Origin: Paenibacillus pabuli
GTDB lineage: Bacteria; Bacillota; Bacilli; Paenibacillales; Paenibacillaceae
NCBI RefSeq assembly: GCF_023101145.1
Contig: NZ_CP073714.1
Coordinates: 4,836,001-4,900,000, forward strand
Direction: 5' to 3'
Length of the DNA: 64,000 bases
Part shown: positions 18,865 to 27,870 of the stretch, piece by piece
How the letters are laid out: every line of letters starts with the position of its first letter
Position numbering within the stretch: the stretch's first letter is position 1
Notes under the pieces: model-generated
The model's database searches: none
The model's input: the letters and a program-made list of their open reading frames with translations, nothing else
Told to the model about the DNA's origin: nothing
Position numbers and translations under genes: made by a program

Positions 18865-20277
18865 TTATTTAATTCCCAGATACTCCTTGATCCCTGCAAC
18901 AATTCCTTTGGCTACACTGTTCTGAAAACTTTCAGTAAACAATGCAGCTTCATCGCTCTTGTTGCTAAGGAAACCAGCTTCCAGCAAAACAGCCGGCATC
19001 GTTGTTTCACGGGTTACGTGGAGACTTGCCGTTTTGACTCCGCGGTCCTTCAGGCCAGATGATTGCAGAAGGTACTTGTGCATCACCGTAGCCAATGCCT
19101 TGCTATTCGAACGGGTGTAATACGTTTCCACACCGTTTGCCGCTGCAGACCCGCTGTTCGCATGAATTGAAATAAAGATATCCGCCTTCAATTTTTCTGC
19201 AATCTTTACTCGTTCACTCAAAGCCAAAAATGTATCATCGCTGCGCGTCAGCACAACGTCAATGTTGGATTCTTTTTTCAGCAATGCTTCCACTTTCAGA
19301 GCCATTGCCAGATTAAAGTCTTTTTCCTTTTTGCCAGTGACACCAATGGCTCCTGGGTCTTGATCACCATGTCCCGCGTCTACAACAACTACTTTTTTGC
19401 CGTTGTTTCCAACAGGAGGTTGCGGTGTTGTAGTGCCTTCTTTGTTCAAATCAATCATAACGAGACCGGAGTCACTTTGCACGTCATAACCTTTGGCATT
19501 ACTCAAGTCAATGACAAAACGAAGGGTCGAAGGACTATTGCTGTAGAGAGAATAACGAATCTTTGAAACATCCGGATACCCACTCACTACTAGCTGTCCA
19601 TTCTGGTTGCTGTCCAAAGCTTGTCCTTCACTGAAAGAATCAGCGAAAGCGGTATTTGGCAAGTCTATAACGATTCGATCCGGTCCTGTCATCGTGAAGA
19701 CGTTCGGCTTTGTGTTTCCGCTTGTTGCAATCAAAAAGCGGTTATCACTAAAGCTGATGCCGTTCACCAGTACAAGACCCTCCTGATCCGATCCTCCACC
19801 ATCATTGCCAGAGTTCGGAGGAGTGGTTGTCCCGTTTCCGGAACCTGAATTCTGGGTAACTAATGTTACCGTCTTCGTTGTATTGTTCCAACCCACCTTA
19901 AGACCCATTTGTTCACCAATGAACCTTAAAGGTACAAGTGTGGTTCCGTTTTTCACGAGTGGCGGGGCATCCAGGTTCACGTTACTGCCGTTCACCGTTG
20001 CCGTCTTCTGTCCAACAATCATCTGCATGGCAGTGTTGTCTTTGCTAATAGTCACGGTGCTTGTTGCCTGTTTCCAGTCCACACCATATCCCAGGCTCTC
20101 CGAAATAACCCGAATCGGAACCATCACTTTGCTATTGATGATTTCCGCTTTGGCATCCGAAGGCTGCACAATTTCTTTCCCATCTAGGATAATGTGCGTA
20201 TCTGCTGCTGCATGACTATAGCCCGGGAAAACGAGCCCAAAGACAAATAACAGTACCAAAAAACCGAACTTCTTCAT
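18865..20277 (-). CDS. N-acetylmuramoyl-L-alanine amidase with copper-amine-oxidase N-terminal and AMIN domains (copy 1)
   Basis: This 470-residue secreted protein has a signal peptide (about 1-24), a copper-amine-oxidase-like N-terminal module (about 28-145), an AMIN domain (about 165-275), and an Amidase_3 domain from about 293 to the end. The zinc site is visible as VVDAGHGDQDPGAIG, ISIHANSG and the catalytic Glu in LLEAGFLSN. It cuts the amide bond between muramic acid and the stem peptide. The next gene upstream (20536-21942) encodes a close paralogue, so this pair arose by tandem duplication. Confidence 0.94.
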   Translation of the reverse strand: MKKFGFLVLLFVFGLVFPGYSHAAADTHIILDGKEIVQPSDAKAEIINSKVMVPIRVISESLGYGVDWKQATSTVTISKDNTAMQMIVGQKTATVNGSNVNLDAPPLVKNGTTLVPLRFIGEQMGLKVGWNNTTKTVTLVTQNSGSGNGTTTPPNSGNDGGGSDQEGLVLVNGISFSDNRFLIATSGNTKPNVFTMTGPDRIVIDLPNTAFADSFSEGQALDSNQNGQLVVSGYPDVSKIRYSLYSNSPSTLRFVIDLSNAKGYDVQSDSGLVMIDLNKEGTTTPQPPVGNNGKKVVVVDAGHGDQDPGAIGVTGKKEKDFNLAMALKVEALLKKESNIDVVLTRSDDTFLALSERVKIAEKLKADIFISIHANSGSAAANGVETYYTRSNSKALATVMHKYLLQSSGLKDRGVKTASLHVTRETTMPAVLLEAGFLSNKSDEAALFTESFQNSVAKGIVAGIKEYLGIK

Positions 20278-20403
20278 CCTTCACCCCTACCATTCTCATA
20301 TTTTTTTGCCGCATGTTGTGAACCTTCAGCTCCGACTGACCACTGAGGCATTACCAGACACCTATTAGACGCCTCGTACTCTCAAAAGTTGCGAATATAT
20401 TCC

Positions 20404-20430
20404 AACATAACAGAAAAAAAACGTTGTCAA
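20404..20430 (-). promoter_or_regulatory. Possible sigma-A promoter upstream of amidase copy 1
   Basis: A perfect TTGACA (20425-20430, minus strand) is followed after 15 bases by TATGTT (20404-20409). The spacing is short. It suggests that copy 1 can be transcribed independently of copy 2. Confidence 0.35.
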
Positions 20431-20535
20431 ATCAAGCTTTTTCTACATTTTATTGTCTGAATTTTTCCTTAATTATCAAATATGCATCTCGAAACAACGC
20501 ACTACCCTGATCTTCATATTTGCGCACAACCCTCA

Positions 20536-21942
20536 TTAAAGACCCAAATATTCTACAATTCCGTCTACAATGGCCTGTGCACATTTGTTCTGATAATCTT
20601 CGGTAAGCATCATTGCTTCATCCGCAGGATTACTCAGAAATCCGAGTTCAAGTAAAACCGCGGGCATCGTTGTTTCACGAGTTACATGCAGACTTGCCGT
20701 TTTGACTCCCCGATCTTTAAAGCCTGTAATTGGCAGCACATGCTTGTGCAAAATGTCGGCCAAATCCTTGCTTTCCTTACGACTGTACAACGTTTCAATT
20801 CCATTAGGTACAGGCGTTGTAAACTTGTTTCCATGAATCGACACAAAAATATCCGCCTGATTCAGTTGGGCGATGTCCACACGCTGCTGCAATGATAGTT
20901 CCGTATCGTCCTGTCTTGTAATTACCGTTTGAATCTCCGTATGCTGCTGCAATAGTGTCTGAACTTTGAGTCCCACTGCCAAATTAAAATCCTTCTCATA
21001 GGCGCCTGTGACACTGACAGCCCCCGACTGTCGTCCACCATGTCCTGGATCGATAATGACAACCTTTTTACCATCATGGGTTGGTACAGCAGGCTGACTT
21101 GTTGGTTCTCCATTACTTGCCGCAAGATCAACAAGCAATACGTTGTTCTCGCCTAGTGACCATTTGGCAGTCGCTACCTGGCTCAAATCAAGAACCACAC
21201 GTACCGTTGAAGGCGTTTGGCTGAACATTGCATATCGCACCTTGGAAACCAGCAATGAATCTGTAACCAGAAGGGTTCCGCTGCCATCCAGATTGGTAGC
21301 CTGCCCCTGGATGAACTCCTCGGCAAATGTGGTGTCAGGCAAATCTACGATGATCCGATCAGGTCCGCTTAGACTCGAAACCTTTGGTGTGATTTTCCCA
21401 TTCGCGGCCAGAATCAAACGATCTCCGCCGAAGCTGATGCTTTGAAGTTCAGAAAGACCTTCCGGCTCAGGAGCTTCCACGGGGTCAATTTCACTTTCCG
21501 TACCTGCTACAGGAGGAATACTTAATAGGCTTACTGTCTTGGTTCCATTGTCCCACCCCACCTGAAGGCCCATGCCTTCACCGACAAAACGTAACGGAAC
21601 CAATGTAGTCCCCTGTTTAATTAGAGGCGGAGAATCGAGACTTACCCGATTCCCATTCACGGTGGCCGCATCTTGGCCTGCCGTCATCTGGATACTGCTG
21701 TTGCCTTTGAGAATACGAACAGTCTGAGTGGCTTTCTCCCATTTCACCTGATAACCGAGGTTTTCTGAGACGATCCGGATCGGCACCATTACGGTTTTGC
21801 CAATATTCTCTGCCGGAGCTCCCGACTGCTGATTTATGGTCACACCGTCCAGCATAATCGAAGGAGACGAATCGGCATTTGCCATGACAGGAAATAAACA
21901 CAGGAACAGAAAAACAAAGACTGCTGCCGACCATTTCTTCAT
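20536..21942 (-). CDS. N-acetylmuramoyl-L-alanine amidase with copper-amine-oxidase N-terminal and AMIN domains (copy 2)
   Basis: This 468-residue paralogue of the neighbouring gene has the same layout: signal peptide ending near ANAD, copper-amine-oxidase-like module, AMIN domain and Amidase_3 domain. Zinc and catalytic motifs are IIDPGHGGRQSGAVS, VSIHGNKF and LLELGFLSN, all intact. The region most like copy 1 is the last 150 residues, including an identical stretch around DRGVKTASLHVTRETTMPAV. The linker and N-terminal module have diverged more. Both copies look functional. About 260 bases separate them, with a possible promoter for copy 1. Confidence 0.94.
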   Translation of the reverse strand: MKKWSAAVFVFLFLCLFPVMANADSSPSIMLDGVTINQQSGAPAENIGKTVMVPIRIVSENLGYQVKWEKATQTVRILKGNSSIQMTAGQDAATVNGNRVSLDSPPLIKQGTTLVPLRFVGEGMGLQVGWDNGTKTVSLLSIPPVAGTESEIDPVEAPEPEGLSELQSISFGGDRLILAANGKITPKVSSLSGPDRIIVDLPDTTFAEEFIQGQATNLDGSGTLLVTDSLLVSKVRYAMFSQTPSTVRVVLDLSQVATAKWSLGENNVLLVDLAASNGEPTSQPAVPTHDGKKVVIIDPGHGGRQSGAVSVTGAYEKDFNLAVGLKVQTLLQQHTEIQTVITRQDDTELSLQQRVDIAQLNQADIFVSIHGNKFTTPVPNGIETLYSRKESKDLADILHKHVLPITGFKDRGVKTASLHVTRETTMPAVLLELGFLSNPADEAMMLTEDYQNKCAQAIVDGIVEYLGL

Positions 21943-22360
21943 ACATCAACCACCATTCTGTTCATCTTTTGAACTTCCGACCTGATTCACTGTGATACAA
22001 CACTCGACTCTATCTACCCTTCCATAATCTACTAATCAGTTTATCAGATATTGTCACTTCATCCGGTTACAACGTTGTCATATTTAGTCAGAAACAAGAT
22101 GATAACAGGAGATCTTATTCAAGAATATGATCTTTTTTTTGTATGAATATATATCGTTTAAAAGATGTTATGTATCTCGTGTTCTTCTATTTTATAATGT
22201 ACTAATGGGATACATATTCTGGGACAGAAAGGGCTGCTAAATAAGCGAAAAATCTGATAATTAATGATTTCTGTCCTCTTCTTTATGCCTGTCCAATCGC
22301 TAGCAATGAACAACTGATAGACTAGAAAGCTGCAATAATCTATTTACCGGAGGGAGTTAT
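21943..22360. other. Intergenic region between divergent amidase copy 2 and the WGR-like gene
   Basis: The stretch is AT-rich. A TATAAT hexamer (22193-22198, plus strand) could serve the plus-strand gene, but no good -35 lies at 17 bases. I see no terminator, RNA gene or further ORF with a ribosome site. Confidence 0.3.
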
Positions 22361-22930
22361 ATGCTTACATTGTATAAGAGAGAACCAGATGGCAAGCTGC
22401 TTTATGCGGAATACTGGATTGATGAAAGTCAGGTTGTGGAACATATCGGGACAGTCGGCACATCTGGCACAACAAGCAGAGCAGATTTTCCGGGTATGTA
22501 TAGAGATGAAGAAGAATTCAAAATTGAATTTCTTAAGCGCCTCACAGATCAGGGCTATAAACAGGCTTCAGAACTGGACGGTTACATTCTGCTCATCCAA
22601 TACCCAATGAAGAGCATGGCAGGAAGCAAACGTGATCTGTGGCTTAAGGACAAAGCGACTGAAGCATTAACAAATGAACTCGGTTGGAAAGGACTGGGGT
22701 TTGTAGATGGGCACGATATGGGCAAGACGGCAAATCCGGTCCCCCAGTACGCCTTGAATATATACTGCTTTGTCATGGATGAGAAACTTGGGATCCAAGC
22801 GATTAAGCGTGTGCTTAAAGAGACACGGCTTGACTATACCAGGATCAAAATTGCATCCAGAGAACTGAACATTGACGGGGAATACGTGTTGAAACATTCA
22901 GCCAAGAAGGATCTCGAATTCTATGTATAG
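22361..22930 (+). CDS. Hypothetical protein with WGR-like N-terminus
   Basis: The 189-residue product begins LTLYKREPDGKLLYAEYWIDESQVVEHIGTVG in pattern (quoted here only to show the beta strands), which resembles the start of WGR domains. The rest has no motif I can name; it is soluble, mixed alpha/beta and contains MAGSKRDLWLKDKATEAL in the middle. GGAGGG precedes the start. It is the only plus-strand gene for 20 kb, standing alone between amidase copy 2 and leuD, so context gives no function. WGR domains are otherwise known from PARP-associated and MolR-type proteins. Confidence 0.6.
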   Translation: MLTLYKREPDGKLLYAEYWIDESQVVEHIGTVGTSGTTSRADFPGMYRDEEEFKIEFLKRLTDQGYKQASELDGYILLIQYPMKSMAGSKRDLWLKDKATEALTNELGWKGLGFVDGHDMGKTANPVPQYALNIYCFVMDEKLGIQAIKRVLKETRLDYTRIKIASRELNIDGEYVLKHSAKKDLEFYV

Positions 22931-22967
22931 ATTACTCGTATAGTTGTCATTTCGTTTTTGGAAGTAC

Positions 22968-23023
22968 AAAAAAAGCTTCTGTCTCACAGATCGGAACAAA
23001 GTTCCTTTCGGGAGACAGAAGCT
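22968..23023 (-). terminator. Intrinsic terminator after leuD
   Basis: AGCTTCTGTCTC (22974-22985) pairs perfectly with 23012-23023. An inner GGAAC/GTTCC hairpin sits in the loop. Seven T residues follow on the minus strand. Confidence 0.88.
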
Positions 23024-23047
23024 TCCTACTATACAACACTTTAGCAA

Positions 23048-23650
23048 TTAACCGAATAGTTTAGCCGCGTGGCGTTCTTCATAAGCTGTAATTTCATCAT
23101 CATGTTGAAGTGTCAGACCGATATCGTCCAATCCCTGCAGCAGGAATTGACGACGGTGTTCATCCAGATCAAAATCAATATGCAGTCCGTATGCATCCGT
23201 AATTGTTTTGTTCTCCAGATTCACATTCATCTCATAGCCTTCATGTGTCGCTGTACGTTGGAACAGATCTTCAACCTGCTCTTCCGACAGTATAATCGGC
23301 AAGATACCATTCTTGAAACAGTTATTATAGAAGATGTCGGCATAGGATGGTGCAATCACACAACGGAATCCATAATCCATAATCGCCCATGGTGCATGCT
23401 CACGAGAAGATCCACAGCCAAAGTTGGCACGTGAGATGAGAATGGATGCCCCTTCGTAACGAGGTTTATTCATTTCGAAAGAAGGATTATTGTTACCCTC
23501 TTCGTCAAAACGCCATTCGTAGAACAAAAATTGTCCAAATCCGGTCCGTTCGATCCGTTTCAAAAATTGTTTCGGAATGATTGCATCTGTATCTACATTG
23601 ACCCGGTCTACCGGTGCAACGATGCCTTGCAGTGTTTTGAATTCTTCCAT
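23048..23650 (-). CDS. leuD: 3-isopropylmalate dehydratase small subunit
   Basis: This 200-residue protein is the swivelling aconitase-like small subunit. With LeuC it isomerises 2-isopropylmalate to 3-isopropylmalate in leucine synthesis. Visible family motifs are PVDRVNVDTDAIIPKQFLK near the start and ISRANFGCGSSREHAPWAI, the substrate-recognition loop. The length fits the family. It follows leuC by 32 bases with its own GGGAG site and ends at a terminator, so leuCD forms a two-gene operon apart from the usual ilv-leu cluster. Confidence 0.96.
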   Translation of the reverse strand: MEEFKTLQGIVAPVDRVNVDTDAIIPKQFLKRIERTGFGQFLFYEWRFDEEGNNNPSFEMNKPRYEGASILISRANFGCGSSREHAPWAIMDYGFRCVIAPSYADIFYNNCFKNGILPIILSEEQVEDLFQRTATHEGYEMNVNLENKTITDAYGLHIDFDLDEHRRQFLLQGLDDIGLTLQHDDEITAYEERHAAKLFG

Positions 23651-23682
23651 ATCATTCGTTCTCCCTTCAATCCGTTCGTTGA

Positions 23683-25104
23683 TTAGATAGCTGCTTCTGT
23701 TTTGAAATTCCAGTCACGTACGTCAACGAAGTGTCCCTTAACCGCTGCTGCTGCCGCCATTGCAGGAGATACGAGGTGAGTACGTCCTCCACGTCCCTGA
23801 CGTCCTTCGAAGTTACGGTTGGATGTCGAAGCACAGCGTTGTCCTGGTTTCAATACATCCGGGTTCATTGCCAGACACATACTGCATCCTGCATCACGCC
23901 ATTCAAATCCAGCCTCAGTGAAAATTTTATCCAGACCTTCTTTTTCGGCTTGAATTTTAACACGTCCCGAACCTGGAACAACGATTGCTGTAACATTGCT
24001 GGATACCGTGTGACCTTTGGCTACCTGTGCAGCAGCACGCAGATCTTCAATCCGTCCATTGGTGCATGAACCGATAAATACATAATCAACCGGGATTTCG
24101 GAGATTGGTGTTCCAGGCGTAAGTCCCATATATTCAAGCGCTTTTTCAGCAGCTTTACGTTCGTTTTCAGTTGGCAGTTCAGCCGGAACAGGAACTTTCG
24201 AAGAAATGTCGGTACCCATACCTGGGCTAGTACCCCAAGTCACTTGTGGAATCAATGATTCCACATCGATTTCAACCACACGGTCGAATTCAGCACCTTC
24301 ATCAGTTACAAGCTCTTTCCAGGCAGCAACCGCTTCATCGAATTTTCCATCAGCAGGTACGTATTCACGTCCACGCAGATATTCAAATGTGGTTTCATCC
24401 GGAGCGATCATCCCCGCTCTTGCTCCACCTTCGATGGACATGTTGCAGACGGTCATGCGCTCTTCCATGCTCAGTTCACGGATCGATTCGCCTGTATATT
24501 CAATAACATATCCAGTAGCAAAGTCTGTACCGTATTTGGCGATGACTGCGAGAATCATATCCTTCGCCGTTACGCCGGGGTTACGTTTGCCGACAAAACG
24601 AACTTCCATTGTTTTGGCTTTGGCTTGCTGCAAACATTGGGTTGCCATAACGTGCTCTACTTCACTTGTTCCGATTCCGAATGCGAGTGCACCAAATGCA
24701 CCGTGAGTAGATGTGTGGCTGTCGCCACATACAATCGTTTTACCTGGATGAGTCAGGCCCAGTTCAGGTCCCATAACGTGTACAACACCTTGATCAATAG
24801 TATCCAGGTCATACAGTTTTACGCCGAAGTCACGGCAGTTTTGTGAAAGTGTGTCAATTTGTTGTTTGGAGATCGGATCTGTAATGTTGAAACGATCCTT
24901 CGTTGGAACGTTGTGATCCATTGTTGCGAACGTCAACTCAGGGCGACGAACTTTACGACCACTCAGACGCAGACCTTCAAATGCCTGTGGGGATGTTACT
25001 TCATGCACCAGATGCAGATCGATATACAAAATGCTTGGTTTGCCTTCTTCCTGATGAATCACGTGGTTTTCCCAGATTTTCTCAAACATCGTTTTTTTAC
25101 TCAT
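23683..25104 (-). CDS. leuC: 3-isopropylmalate dehydratase large subunit
   Basis: This roughly 473-residue aconitase-family subunit binds the 4Fe-4S cluster. The first cluster Cys is in [13 protein letters not shown] and the other two in [31 protein letters not shown] is a further signature. I place the start at 25104 (MSKKTMFEK): GATGAGGTG lies upstream, and the frame also offers ATG at 25107 and GTG at 25113. Because the enzyme depends on an iron-sulfur cluster, the Fur-like box upstream is noteworthy. The divergent LysR-type gene is a likely regulator. Confidence 0.96.
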   Translation of the reverse strand: MSKKTMFEKIWENHVIHQEEGKPSILYIDLHLVHEVTSPQAFEGLRLSGRKVRRPELTFATMDHNVPTKDRFNITDPISKQQIDTLSQNCRDFGVKLYDLDTIDQGVVHVMGPELGLTHPGKTIVCGDSHTSTHGAFGALAFGIGTSEVEHVMATQCLQQAKAKTMEVRFVGKRNPGVTAKDMILAVIAKYGTDFATGYVIEYTGESIRELSMEERMTVCNMSIEGGARAGMIAPDETTFEYLRGREYVPADGKFDEAVAAWKELVTDEGAEFDRVVEIDVESLIPQVTWGTSPGMGTDISSKVPVPAELPTENERKAAEKALEYMGLTPGTPISEIPVDYVFIGSCTNGRIEDLRAAAQVAKGHTVSSNVTAIVVPGSGRVKIQAEKEGLDKIFTEAGFEWRDAGCSMCLAMNPDVLKPGQRCASTSNRNFEGRQGRGGRTHLVSPAMAAAAAVKGHFVDVRDWNFKTEAAI

Positions 25105-25233
25105 CATTTTCACCTCATCATAAGTTCGGTCCTTGGAAGAGCCTCGTATGTTCCTTTAAAAGTGAAGCTCTTGAATGACATAAATATATCACCCTGTCCT
25201 TCATTGTTCCAAGATATAATATCTATAGATGTA

Positions 25234-25248
25234 ATAGGTTTAACCTAT
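25234..25248. promoter_or_regulatory. Candidate LysR-type operator upstream of leuC
   Basis: ATAGGTT-T-AACCTAT is a perfect inverted repeat with the T-N11-A form of LysR-family sites. It overlaps a possible -35 (TTAAAC) whose -10 (TATTAT) lies about 16 bases closer to leuC on the minus strand. It is a natural target for the divergent LysR-type regulator (inference). Confidence 0.5.
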
Positions 25249-25295
25249 AATGAGAAAAAGCAAATAAACCGCTGTTCTCCACAGAGGTTTCTATT

Positions 25296-25314
25296 GATAA
25301 CAATTATCATTATC
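25296..25314. promoter_or_regulatory. Candidate Fur box between leuC and the LysR gene
   Basis: GATAACAATTATCATTATC matches the 19-base Fur consensus (GATAATGATTATCATTATC type) at all but about two positions. It lies 192 bases upstream of leuC and 269 bases upstream of the LysR gene. A TATACT hexamer (25325-25330) on the plus strand is close enough for Fur to block a promoter there. Which of the two genes it controls is not settled by sequence. The rest of 25315-25582 shows no gene. Confidence 0.6.
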
Positions 25315-25582
25315 ATATGAGTCTTATACTACGTTCCATTCTCTTTGCTGTCAATGTTTTTATGTGAAAAGAAGAAAAACAGAGTGATTCGTATTCCTCC
25401 AACGAATGTATTTCACCTGAATGACTTGGAATTTTCAGCGCATCTACAGTTTCATTCGAATACCTTGAACAGTATTCTGACACAGTACACCTGCTCCTTT
25501 AAACAGTTACAGGCCCTCCACTGAAAATAATGATTTCTTCATCTATAGTGATATAATGATGGCATAACGAAAGGAATGACGT

Positions 25583-26509
25583 ATGGATATGGAATTCAGA
25601 CAACTTCAATATACGCTGCAAATTGCGGCAGAGCGGAATTTCTCCCGGGCAGCTGAGAAGCTGCACATTGCTCAGCCTTCTTTAAGTCAGCAGCTATCCA
25701 AACTTGAAAAGGAACTGGGCGTACTACTATTTCAGCGTAATACCAGCACCGTGGAGTTGACCCATGCAGGGGTGACTTTTGTAGAGCAGGCTCAGAAAAT
25801 TATCGATGCAGTCGAGCTGCTCAGACAGGAAATGTCAGACATTTCTCAGTTGCGTAAAGGTAAAGTCGTTGTAGGCAGCATGCCGATTACTGGCTCCCAC
25901 CTGCTTCCGCATGTGCTTCCCGCATTTCAGCAGGCCTATCCCGAGATTGAAGTAACCTTGATGGAAGATTCCGGGCTGACGCTTGAAAAGTTGACGGCCA
26001 GTGGCAAGGCAGACTTAAGCTTGCTCTCCCTCCCATTGCAGGAGCCAAGCCTATCTTATGTAACGATTGGTGAAGAACGAATTGACTTGGCTGTTCCTCC
26101 AAATCACCCTCTTGCACGCAGAGGAGATCCGGAACATCCGGTTCCAGTACGGATGGAAGAGCTTCGAGATGAACCATTTGTTCTTCTGAAAAAAGGACAA
26201 GGCTTCCGTAAACTTACATTTGATCTGTGCGAGGAAGCCGGGTTTGACCCCAATGTGGTGTTTGAGAGTACAAATATTGAGACAGTGCAGTCACTGGTGG
26301 CTACAGGTATGGGCATTACGCTCGTTCCGCGCTTTATTGCCCGCGCGCCCCGCAGTGAATTCGTTCCTGTTTATGTACCGCTAGCTGAGCCAACGCCTAG
26401 TCGCACCCTTGTAGTTGCATACCGCCAAGGACGGGTTCTCTCCAAAGCCGCGGAGGCATTTATTCATACGTTTCAACAAACCGTTGCCGAGCTTTCTCAA
26501 GGAGAATAA
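25583..26509 (+). CDS. LysR-type transcriptional regulator
   Basis: This 308-residue protein starts with the LysR winged helix: MEFRQLQYTLQIAAERNFSR, AAEKLHIAQPSLSQQLSKLE and FQRNTSTVELTHAG. A linker helix and a periplasmic-binding-like effector domain (about 92-300) follow, with VGSMPITGSHLLPHVL at its start and ATGMGITLVPRF near the hinge. It is divergent from leuCD, the usual arrangement for a LysR activator and its target, so control of leuCD is likely. The effector is unknown. An AAGGA site precedes the start; a second ATG lies two codons in. Confidence 0.93.
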   Translation: MDMEFRQLQYTLQIAAERNFSRAAEKLHIAQPSLSQQLSKLEKELGVLLFQRNTSTVELTHAGVTFVEQAQKIIDAVELLRQEMSDISQLRKGKVVVGSMPITGSHLLPHVLPAFQQAYPEIEVTLMEDSGLTLEKLTASGKADLSLLSLPLQEPSLSYVTIGEERIDLAVPPNHPLARRGDPEHPVPVRMEELRDEPFVLLKKGQGFRKLTFDLCEEAGFDPNVVFESTNIETVQSLVATGMGITLVPRFIARAPRSEFVPVYVPLAEPTPSRTLVVAYRQGRVLSKAAEAFIHTFQQTVAELSQGE

Positions 26510-26554
26510 TTGGACGGTCAGCGAATTAGCCCACCATACATGGCAATAAAATAA

Positions 26555-26588
26555 ACAAAGGCTTGACCCGTAAGGGCCAAGCCTTTGT
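26555..26588 (+). terminator. Probable terminator after the LysR gene
   Basis: ACAAAGGCTTG (26555-26565) pairs with CAAGCCTTTGT, forming an 11-base stem about 45 bases after the stop. The T-run is short (TTTGTTCT), so efficiency is uncertain. Confidence 0.6.
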
Positions 26589-26728
26589 TCTATACTCGTC
26601 TCCCGCATCCGCAGGATAAAGTTCTTACATGGTATCAGCAGTACATCATCGTTACAGCACAATGTTGCTAAATCATCATTGAATTGTTAACGTAAAAACG
26701 TACATATGGGAATTTCAAGTATGGCGGT

Positions 26729-26914
26729 TTATTTTCGCAAATTACGTTCACTTGTCAGCCTGTTCTGTTGATTCACAAGGCGGACTTCGTCCTGAACAGT
26801 TTGTTCAGGTGGTGATAGCCCTCCTGCCCCATTCTCTAAGAATGGCCTCAAGTGATCTACCCTAGTGTTTTCCTGTTCCAGTCTCCTGAGCGTATCTTTC
26901 ACATGGTTGTCCAT
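26729..26914 (-). CDS. Small hydrophilic hypothetical protein
   Basis: A 61-residue product starting MDNHVKDTLRRLEQENTRVD. A perfect AAGGAGG lies 11 bases before the ATG at 26914, which is the main reason to accept it; the frame is open upstream to 26971 without a better site. It is rich in Glu, Arg, Asn and Gln, with no membrane segment or cysteine motif. It follows the carbon-nitrogen hydrolase gene on the same strand and may be cotranscribed with it. I do not recognise a family. Confidence 0.45.
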   Translation of the reverse strand: MDNHVKDTLRRLEQENTRVDHLRPFLENGAGGLSPPEQTVQDEVRLVNQQNRLTSERNLRK

Positions 26915-27000
26915 TGATTGATCATCCTCCTTGGTGACGGGATAGTTATCATTACCCGCCTCCCGGAACAATAAACACTTTATTGGAAAATTACCGATTT

Positions 27001-27822
27001 TTATTTGCTGCCAAAATAAATGCCAGGTCTGCGGTCTTCGAATACCGGAATACGGCCACGAACCTCATCCACAAGCGAAGGACGGATAATTCCTGTCAGA
27101 ATCTCTTCTCCATCTCCGCCTTCAACCACAATTTCACCCCAAGGATCAATAATGAGGGAATGCCCAAAAAATTCGGTGTCTCCGCTTTTCCCTACGCGAT
27201 TGCAGGCAATAACATACATCTGATTCTCGATGGCCCTTGCTGTAAGCAGTGTGCGCCAATGATGTAAGCGCGGGTTCGGCCATTCAGCGGGGACAATTAA
27301 TGCTTTGGCTCCGTTCAAGGCAAGTGTTCGAGCAAGCTCAGGGAAACGGATATCGTAACAGATCGAAGCTCCCGCAGTGAGGCCGTTCTCCAATTCGAAT
27401 ATTTCCGGTTCTGCACCAGGCTGCAAATATTTCTCTTCATCCATCAGGCGGAACAAATGCAATTTATCGTAACGTGTCACCTGATTTCCTTCACTATTAT
27501 AGGCGTACATTGTATTGAAGATTTGGCCATCACGTTTCTCCGCAATGGAACCGCCAACAATGGAGATTCGATGTTTTTGGGCAAAAGCCGCGAGCCACTC
27601 TCTTGATTTCTGCCCCTCCGGGTCAGCAAGCTCATGAATTTGTTCCAAAGCATAGCCTGTATTCCACATCTCCGGCAGCACAGCCAATCCTAGATCGGGA
27701 TACTGTTCTACCGCTCGTTCGAGCAAAGACTGCATATGTTTATGGTTGGCCTCAGGGTCTCCGAGCTGAATATTACCCTGAATCAGGGCCACACGCATTT
27801 CCCCTTGTTGTTGTTCTGTCAT
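27001..27822 (-). CDS. mtnU: Carbon-nitrogen hydrolase, MtnU-like omega-amidase
   Basis: This roughly 273-residue nitrilase-superfamily enzyme has the Glu-Lys-Cys triad: Glu in LAVLPEMWNTGY, Lys in YDKLHLF and Cys in ASICYDIRFPE. In B. subtilis the related YkrU (MtnU) lies beside the methionine-salvage aminotransferase, where it is thought to hydrolyse alpha-ketoglutaramate formed from glutamine. Here too the mtnE-like aminotransferase is the next intact gene, though a decayed gene lies between. The start is placed at 27822 (MTEQQQGEM) because GAGGAG lies eight bases upstream. General omega-amidase function is fairly safe; the salvage role rests on context. Confidence 0.8.
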   Translation of the reverse strand: MTEQQQGEMRVALIQGNIQLGDPEANHKHMQSLLERAVEQYPDLGLAVLPEMWNTGYALEQIHELADPEGQKSREWLAAFAQKHRISIVGGSIAEKRDGQIFNTMYAYNSEGNQVTRYDKLHLFRLMDEEKYLQPGAEPEIFELENGLTAGASICYDIRFPELARTLALNGAKALIVPAEWPNPRLHHWRTLLTARAIENQMYVIACNRVGKSGDTEFFGHSLIIDPWGEIVVEGGDGEEILTGIIRPSLVDEVRGRIPVFEDRRPGIYFGSK

Positions 27823-27870
27823 AACCAGCACTCCTCTGAACCGTAATACCTGTAATCATAGCTTGATCAT

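Noticed and set aside
25425-25445. Possible CodY site (AATTTTCAG...) upstream of the LysR gene
   Set aside because: Only the first nine bases fit the 15-base consensus; the second half does not.
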